From Phoronis australis (lineage: Eukaryota; Phoronida; Phoronidae), in NCBI GenBank assembly GCA_002633005.1, contig NMRA01000096.1:562614-626613 (forward strand): 64,000 nt of DNA. Direction: 5' to 3'. Positions 59,701-64,000 of the stretch are shown here, one piece after another. Positions within the stretch are counted from its first letter, which is position 1. Every line of letters starts with the position of its first letter. A program made the translations under genes and the position numbers. The notes under the pieces were generated by a model. The model saw only the letters and a list, made by a program, of their open reading frames with translations. It made no database searches and was not told where the DNA came from.

Positions 59701-62700
59701 TAGTGGCAATTTTAGTATTTTACATTGACCTCTGTATTTTCATAGGTCTTCAGGTGTATACTTTGTGTTACTTCGTGACTATGAAGGAAAAGTTCCAAGT
59801 AGAAATTTGTTTCTGGCATTCTAATGCTGTGCTAATCTCGTATGTTGGTAAATTTGTTTTTAATTCTATGTTTCTGTGGTGCTTTAAGCAACTGATGTAT
59901 AGGATGTGTTTGTATTATGAAGATCACTCACATTTTGCCCCTAGCCTATTGAGGAGACAATGACCTACCAATAAACAACCCTAGAAGGATACCGTATACG
60001 GTGCAATTGTGAGCGCATTTCAACGCTCTGCGTTGCTCTTGTTAGTTTAATAAGTCTGCTTAAACCCATATTAGGTCTAATACCCCTTGTGTGCTACAGT
60101 ATATTTGTTGTGAAAACTTCTGCGAGCAATCCTAAACTTTTCAGGAACCTAAACAGTGGGTCCATATTTTGTTTGTTGGGCCAAATTTTATGAGGGGATA
60201 CATTTTTAAGTAAAAAACGTGATAGGGTACATATTTCAACTTTCTGGGTCCATGTCGCCTTCATTGTGAGGATGAAAAAGTAGGCTTTCTTTTTGACTAA
60301 TTGTAAATTTCAAATAAAATAAAATGTCTTGAGCATTCTTACCTGTACTTATTCATGATCATGTGGAACCTTTCAATATATTTATAAAATCTTCATTGTC
60401 ATTCAAGATCTATACGTCACCAATTCAACTAGTGTATACAATGTAGCCAGACGCTACATATTTCCCAACCGCCAACTATGAAATGCTTCTTACTGATTGG
60501 GATTACAATAGCCAATTACCACAACTCATGGCCAAGTTCATTTGTTTGAGGATTAGGGAACAGATATGCTTATCAGCGATAACTGACTGTTTAAGACTAT
60601 GCTGACTTTAAAAACTTTAACTCGACTAATAACTGACATTATTCACTTTTTAGGGTTGAACATGATGGAACAGGGGCTCATTCTGGTTGGTTCCTGGAGA
60701 AGGTTGTCATCGTAGATCAAGACGACAAAACAAAAAAGTCCATATTCCCCTGTCATGATTGGCTGGCTAGGGATGAGGGAAATGGAGAGTTATGGCGGGA
60801 TATTGTCGCACGCAAGACATTGACCGAAGATGGAGCTGAATCTGGGACTGGAAAGTCAAAAGGTGTGGTATTGTGTTATTTATAGCACACTATAAATATT
60901 GATAAGTGATGATAATTCTTTGGTAAATTGTACTGTCATGAGTAATGTTACCACCACTGCCTCTAACTAGTATCATTATGTAAATGTAAATCAATGGCAT
61001 TAAATATTTTTGTGTCATGTGAACGGACTACTATGCACAAAAGGGAATTTTTTCTGCTAATTTAAGCTTATGTGGGACCCTCGAACAACACGTCAAACTG
61101 CATCTTTCACTTTTTCTCAAAAGAATCCTAATTAACTCAACTTGCCTGGCAAGGAATACACTCCCTCGTGGAACAATTGTATAAACTACCAATCAGTTAA
61201 CATGCCATATAAACACCAATGATTTTAAAGTGATGTAGGATGTTGGCTAACTTTGGAACATAGTGATTCAGAACTGGCTGATCGGATTCAACCGAAACTT
61301 TCATATGGTGTGCTTTGCGCATAATGTTCTCCAAACACTATGGTTGGAAATTGTTTTTAAAATCTTTTGCTTTAGTATGAGAAGTTATCAGATATAGGCC
61401 TTGTTGAAAAATAAGATATGATGAAAACAAACCCATAACATCTTGAACATTTATGGGAAAGGTAATTGGTCAGTTGTTTTTCAAGAAAGTTTTTTACTAA
61501 AAGGATGTTGTCGTGTAATCCAATTAATGGTAGATTGGTATAGAGTCAAAGCTAAAATTCTAGTCGTTCTACTTTTAGAAAATATAATTCTACATTTACC
61601 GAGTTAAATTTTGTAATTGTGTTACAAGTTTGACTTAATGCACAGATTTGTCAATGAAGTCCCACGTGACGTTATATCAACACTGATGTCTGAGAGGAAG
61701 TCGGTGTGTACTTTGTATGCTCATCTTTAACAAGGTTTGACCATTTGCAGCAATTCCAAGTGCCCGTTGCTTGAAAATATGTTTCAAGAATACCCCATTA
61801 CTTGTTGACTAATGCACTCGCACAAATTGGCCAACAATTCGTTCAGTGCCGTTTCAGAACCCACAGTACCTTATGAAATAGATGTTTATACTGGCAACAA
61901 GTTTGGCTCCGGTACAAATGCAAATGTTTTCACCCACATCTTTGGGAAGCTGGGGAAAGTTAAGAAGTTGAACTTAACACCGGAGGACTGCATCAACCAT
62001 AGTGACCCATTTGAGTCTTCCCAAGTGGACAAGTTTCAGGTATGCTTTCTATTGAAAATTATCTAAACAGGCACTCATAATAGTTATCTATACACTCAGT
62101 TCGCTTCTCTTCAAGTGTTATATACCATACATGTCTGGGTAACTGCCCAGTTTCGGCTTGTCACCCACCTTCAAATTTTCAAAAAGTTCACTTTAAATAC
62201 CCACGGCTCTGTGCCCTCTCCCAATTTATACATTCAAGACTTTTGTCACTCCCGTGCTTTTGTGATCATCCGTCTGCGGAGAAGTTCACCTACTAAGAAA
62301 ACCCACACTTTGGAAAAACCCCTAAAATCTTGTCCAGTTTCAATTCCAAACAATTTCAAATCAGTCAAAAATGGTAAAAAACAAGGATTCGGTAACTTTA
62401 AGTTCAATAATTAGTCACCTCTAACGTTGCTAGTGTGTCATAGAACCTATTTGTCAAGTTTATCTTAAGGCCATCTCTTTCATTATGGAGAGTGAGTGCG
62501 TATAATTTTGCTCAATTACACGTCATAAAGAATGAAGTTGATTGCTTGCTACTGAGGCTTTCATTGTCGCTGCAAACTTTACTGTAATGAAAAATTGGCA
62601 ATGTCCATCTTTACCTATTACCGCTGTATGCAGACTGCAACAAAGGTGTGTCCACACTGTTGGAAAGTTCAACATAACTGCTGATGTGTGTGTTCATGAT

Positions 62701-64000
62701 GGTGTTCGATTTACTAATATGACATTTGCCTGCATTTTGAATTAGAATAGAAAGTAAAACCAAATTGTAACAATTTTGGGTTGGATTGATTAATATAAAC
62801 ATGATGAAATAAAAACAGAGTAGACAGTCTGGTTTCTCAGGGTATGTGAAATTGAAATCTTCATATATGATTGTGATCACTGTCTCCATGGTTTTCTGGC
62901 TAATCCTTTTGTTCCCATTGGCAAGGTGCATTACCTATAAACTTTTATTTATTTTAATTTATATGTCTTTTGATCTATGCTTCTTAATTTGTTCTGTTTT
63001 TTTATGTTGAGTGCATACTTTTTTGTAGTTTGACTTGAAGGATGTTGGTCAAATCACCAAAATATCCATTGGACACGACAATACTGGTCTCGGTGCTGGC
63101 TGGTTCCTAGACAGGGTGAGTCTATTTAATGAGAGGGTTGCGATGTTGTGGTGTTGGTTGGTTTTTTGAGCCTTGGGGTAAACCATTGTCAGGGGTGCAA
63201 CATACTATTTCCTTCACATACTTGGGTTTACTGTAAAACATTTAAATACTTATTCATATTTATACTGTCATGTTTGAATAGCTTACTCTCAGTAAATGTG
63301 AGACTGAGTGGCCATTTTTTGTCACTCTAAGTAAAACATAATGTTACATCACCTAAATTTTTATTTCATGCACAGTGTGATATTTTCTTCCAGGTAATTA
63401 TTCGCAAATTTCTGACGTCAGCGCAAATGAAAGCATGGTTTGACGAAGAGTCTCACAAGGCGTCCAAGAAGAAAATGCGAAAAGGAAAGGGAGTGAAAGG
63501 CAAAGACGTAGAGAAGGATGTTGACAGTTCTGATGAGGATGCGCCATTGTCAAGGAGGAAAGGCGAAGAAAAGGGAAGGAGATTTGAAGATTCAGGTAGT
63601 GATGACAGTGAGTCTGAAGAAAGGACGTCAAAAAGGAAGACGGAGAATAAGAAAGGAAAGTCAAGTGAATCTGAAAGTAATGGCAGTGACTCAGAAGGAA
63701 TGCTGGAGAAGAAGAAAAAGAAAAGAGGGCTCCGGAATGGGTCTGATGATGAGAATGATGATGATGATAGTGGCAAAGTGCGTGATGGAAAGAAAAATAA
63801 GAGAGTAGCTAGGAAAGACATTGGTGATAAAGGTCCTAAAAGAGTTGCCAAAACTTCAAAGCATTTGTCGGACGATTCAGACTCGGAAGAAATGACTTAC
63901 AAAAGAAAACAGAAAAGGGGCAAGCAAACGACTGACAGTTCAGACAAGGATAGCGACAGGGATAAAAGGAAAAAGAAAAAAGAGTCAAAGAATGGAGTAA
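50388..64000 (+). CDS. Gene 3: LOXHD1-like multi-PLAT domain protein (5' part, open at window end)
   Basis: Eleven coding exons (50388-50700, 51384-51560, 52128-52198, 53679-53837, 56953-57102, 57669-57840, 58329-58524, 60654-60862, 61858-62039, 63029-63115, 63394-64000+) join in frame to at least 774 residues. Residues 1 to about 220 are not recognised. PLAT/LH2 domains lie at about 221-336, 348-465 and 486-590. Each has the repeat signature ([49 protein letters not shown]) and an H-D-x-x-G...WFL motif; PLAT1 has [17 protein letters not shown] repeats of LOXHD1 are thought to bind lipid or protein at hair-cell membranes. A Ser/Asp/Lys-rich region follows and continues beyond the window. The start is the first ATG in an exon that is open from its acceptor, so more upstream coding sequence is possible. 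Confidence 0.8.
51384..51560 (+). CDS. Gene 3 exon 2
   Basis: Acceptor tccctttag, donor GCTG|gtttgt, phase 1 to 1. 59 residues, polar ([13 protein letters not shown], then [11 protein letters not shown] and an acidic end). Linker-like. Confidence 0.75.
52128..52198 (+). CDS. Gene 3 exon 3, short Cys/His exon
   Basis: Acceptor ctgtttcag, donor CAG|gtacga, phase 1 in and 0 out. 24 residues, [20 protein letters not shown] and KTTQ. It holds C-x2-C-x5-H-x3-H, a compact possible metal site much shorter than a classical C2H2 finger. Confidence 0.65.
53679..53837 (+). CDS. Gene 3 exon 4, linker and first strand of PLAT1
   Basis: Acceptor cgtttttag, donor AAT|gtaagtg, phase 0. A basic, Pro-rich linker ([15 protein letters not shown]) then [18 protein letters not shown]. 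Confidence 0.8.
54011..54990 (+). repeat. Repeat R2, partial copy B
   Basis: Matches parts of 44400-45560 but lacks the block with the MASFVV ORF. It keeps the GATCAAAGAGAGCGCGGCG block and the AATAAA-type end (about 54640). Confidence 0.65.
55005..55930 (+). repeat. Repeat R2, partial copy C
   Basis: Matches 44370-45060 and 45665-45735, with the section between deleted. It lies directly after copy B. The MASFVV ORF region is broken here by an early stop. Confidence 0.65.
56207..56233 (+). repeat. (GATAAT)n microsatellite
   Basis: About four units of TGATAA/GATAAT. Confidence 0.85.
56953..57102 (+). CDS. Gene 3 exon 5, PLAT1 middle
   Basis: Acceptor cattttcag, donor GAG|gtgagt, phase 0. 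Continues PLAT1 from [11 protein letters not shown] to LEYLIVE. The usual acidic/Asp-rich segment is replaced by a basic one (KKMQLKKNR), so this is the most diverged PLAT in the window. Confidence 0.8.
57103..58328 (+). other. Gene 3 introns 5-6
   Basis: Introns 57103-57668 and 57841-58328. No other feature seen. Confidence 0.55.
57669..57840 (+). CDS. Gene 3 exon 6, PLAT1 end
   Basis: Acceptor ctctgtag, donor AAGG|gtaagt, phase 0 in and 1 out. [20 protein letters not shown] then FKCHQWLS, the usual end of a PLAT unit. Confidence 0.85.
58329..58524 (+). CDS. Gene 3 exon 7, PLAT2 first half
   Basis: Acceptor tgttccag, donor TTAG|gtaggt, phase 1 in and 2 out. [20 protein letters not shown] then FITLYGRKG, a textbook LOXHD1-type PLAT start. 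Confidence 0.9.
58805..58818 (-). promoter_or_regulatory. CTCF-consensus motif (exact)
   Basis: The minus strand reads CCACTAGGGGGCAC. Confidence 0.5.
58950..58963 (-). promoter_or_regulatory. CTCF-consensus motif (exact)
   Basis: The minus strand reads CCACCAGGTGGCGC. Confidence 0.5.
59107..59120 (-). promoter_or_regulatory. CTCF-like motif (one mismatch)
   Basis: The minus strand reads CCACTAGGAGGCGC. Confidence 0.35.
59247..59260 (-). promoter_or_regulatory. CTCF-consensus motif (exact)
   Basis: The minus strand reads CCACTAGGGGGCAC. Confidence 0.5.
59392..59405 (-). promoter_or_regulatory. CTCF-like motif (one mismatch)
   Basis: The minus strand reads CCACTAGGTGTCGC. Confidence 0.35.
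59553..59566 (-). promoter_or_regulatory. CTCF-like motif (one mismatch)
   Basis: The minus strand reads CCACTAGGAGGCGC. Confidence 0.35.
60654..60862 (+). CDS. Gene 3 exon 8, PLAT2 second half
   Basis: Acceptor cactttttag, donor AAAG|gtgtgg, phase 2 in and 1 out. [20 protein letters not shown] then [20 protein letters not shown], matching the PLAT consensus. Confidence 0.9.
61533..61690 (+). repeat. Old dispersed repeat, copy 2
   Basis: Diverged partner of the repeat at 2785-2945, in the same orientation, inside an intron of the PLAT gene. Confidence 0.45.
61858..62039 (+). CDS. Gene 3 exon 9, PLAT3 first half
   Basis: Acceptor cgtttcag, donor CAG|gtatgc, phase 1 in and 0 out. [30 protein letters not shown]. 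Asn replaces the usual Asp in GTDANV. Confidence 0.85.
63029..63115 (+). CDS. Gene 3 exon 10, PLAT3 second half
   Basis: Acceptor ttttttgtag, donor AGG|gtgagt, phase 0. 29 residues ending [15 protein letters not shown]. Confidence 0.85.
63394..64000 (+). CDS. Gene 3 exon 11, PLAT3 end and low-complexity acidic/basic region (runs off window)
   Basis: Acceptor ttcttccag. After [20 protein letters not shown] the exon becomes Lys/Ser/Asp/Glu-rich with repeated SDxES-type clusters ([24 protein letters not shown]), good casein kinase 2 targets, alternating with KKKKK runs. It is open to the last base. The C-terminal part of the PLAT3 fold looks cut short or replaced, since no clear WL...D...R block follows. 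Confidence 0.8.

Larger units (their letters stand above)
58616..60043 (+). mobile_element. HINE/pearl-like repeat carrying a CTCF-motif array, copy 2
   Basis: Starts TTTTTATGCGCCCAC with a 14-bp-stem hairpin at 58621-58650 (one mismatch), then CCGTCCGTCC. Next come about 147-bp monomers in 442- and 446-bp trimers (tagtgg anchors at 58813, 59255 and 59701), then subterminal GAGCGCATTT, hairpin CAACGC-TCT-GCGTTG (60021-60035) and CTCTTGTT. Seven CTCF-like motifs, all on the minus strand. Orientation is opposite to copy 1. Non-coding; the short ORFs in it are frame accidents of the monomers. Confidence 0.75.
58525..60653 (+). other. Gene 3 intron 7, mostly the CTCF-motif repeat
   Basis: 2.1 kb, of which 58616-60043 is the second long copy of the HINE/pearl-like element. 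The remaining 600 bases are featureless. Confidence 0.65.
60863..63393 (+). other. Gene 3 introns 8-10
   Basis: Introns 60863-61857, 62040-63028 and 63116-63393. The first holds the old repeat at 61533-61690. The second has a fragment near 62118-62260 (CTGGGTAACTGCCCAG, GTCACCCACC) that resembles the 8799-9994 element ends. Otherwise featureless. Confidence 0.5.

Noticed and set aside
63398-63851. Long minus-strand ORFs rich in Ser/Phe/Leu
   Set aside because: They are the antisense shadow of the Lys/Ser/Glu-rich coding exon of gene 3.

Overview
This window looks like nuclear DNA from an invertebrate animal. It is AT-rich, its genes are split by GT-AG introns, intergenic and intronic space is filled with short non-autonomous transposons and simple repeats, and there are no prokaryotic signals. 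A multi-PLAT (LOXHD1-like) protein, a mucin-like receptor and strong apparent heterozygosity fit a marine invertebrate, perhaps a non-vertebrate deuterostome. The species cannot be fixed from the sequence. Three single-N positions (6023, 10489, 36681) each sit exactly between two near-identical direct copies. They are best read as unmerged haplotypes in the assembly rather than real tandem duplications.

Three spliced genes can be built with consistent reading frames. (1) Plus strand, 239-12703: six coding exons, about 269 residues. It has a coiled-coil-prone N-terminus, a lysine-rich middle, a pair of EF-hands and a C-terminal CaaX-like end. (2) Minus strand, 46194-17565: six coding exons, about 617 residues. 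It is a single-pass membrane protein with a signal peptide, a small Cys-containing N-terminal region, a Ser/Thr-rich mucin-like ectodomain on phase-1 exons, one membrane helix and a basic cytoplasmic tail. (3) Plus strand, 50388 to beyond 64000: eleven coding exons so far, at least 774 residues. It has a novel-looking N-terminus, three PLAT/LH2 domains of the LOXHD1 type, and a long Ser/Asp/Glu/Lys-rich segment that runs off the end. Genes 1 and 2 converge near 14-17 kb. Genes 2 and 3 are divergent around 46-50 kb. A possible extra first exon lies on the minus strand at 47.8 kb.

The most interesting structure is a repeat family present as two long copies (32722-34053 and 58616-60043) and one decayed copy (about 40845-41325). 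It has a terminal hairpin, subterminal inverted repeats, a second hairpin at the other end, and a core of about 147-bp monomers arranged as about 440-bp trimers. This resembles Helentron-associated (HINE/pearl-like) elements. Almost every monomer begins with a match to the vertebrate CTCF consensus CCASYAGRKGGCRS: 15 sites in the two long copies, seven of them exact. The two arrays lie in introns of the two divergent genes and point towards each other, the arrangement that forms loop anchors in vertebrates. Whether this works in the source animal is inference.

Other mobile material: a 1.2-kb terminal-inverted-repeat element (8799-9994) with decayed relatives, a hAT-type MITE with a perfect 8-bp target duplication (47100-47590), several other MITEs, and a repeat family at 44.4-45.7 and 54.0-55.9 kb. 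One copy of that last family still carries a short ORF that looks like the start of a real protein.
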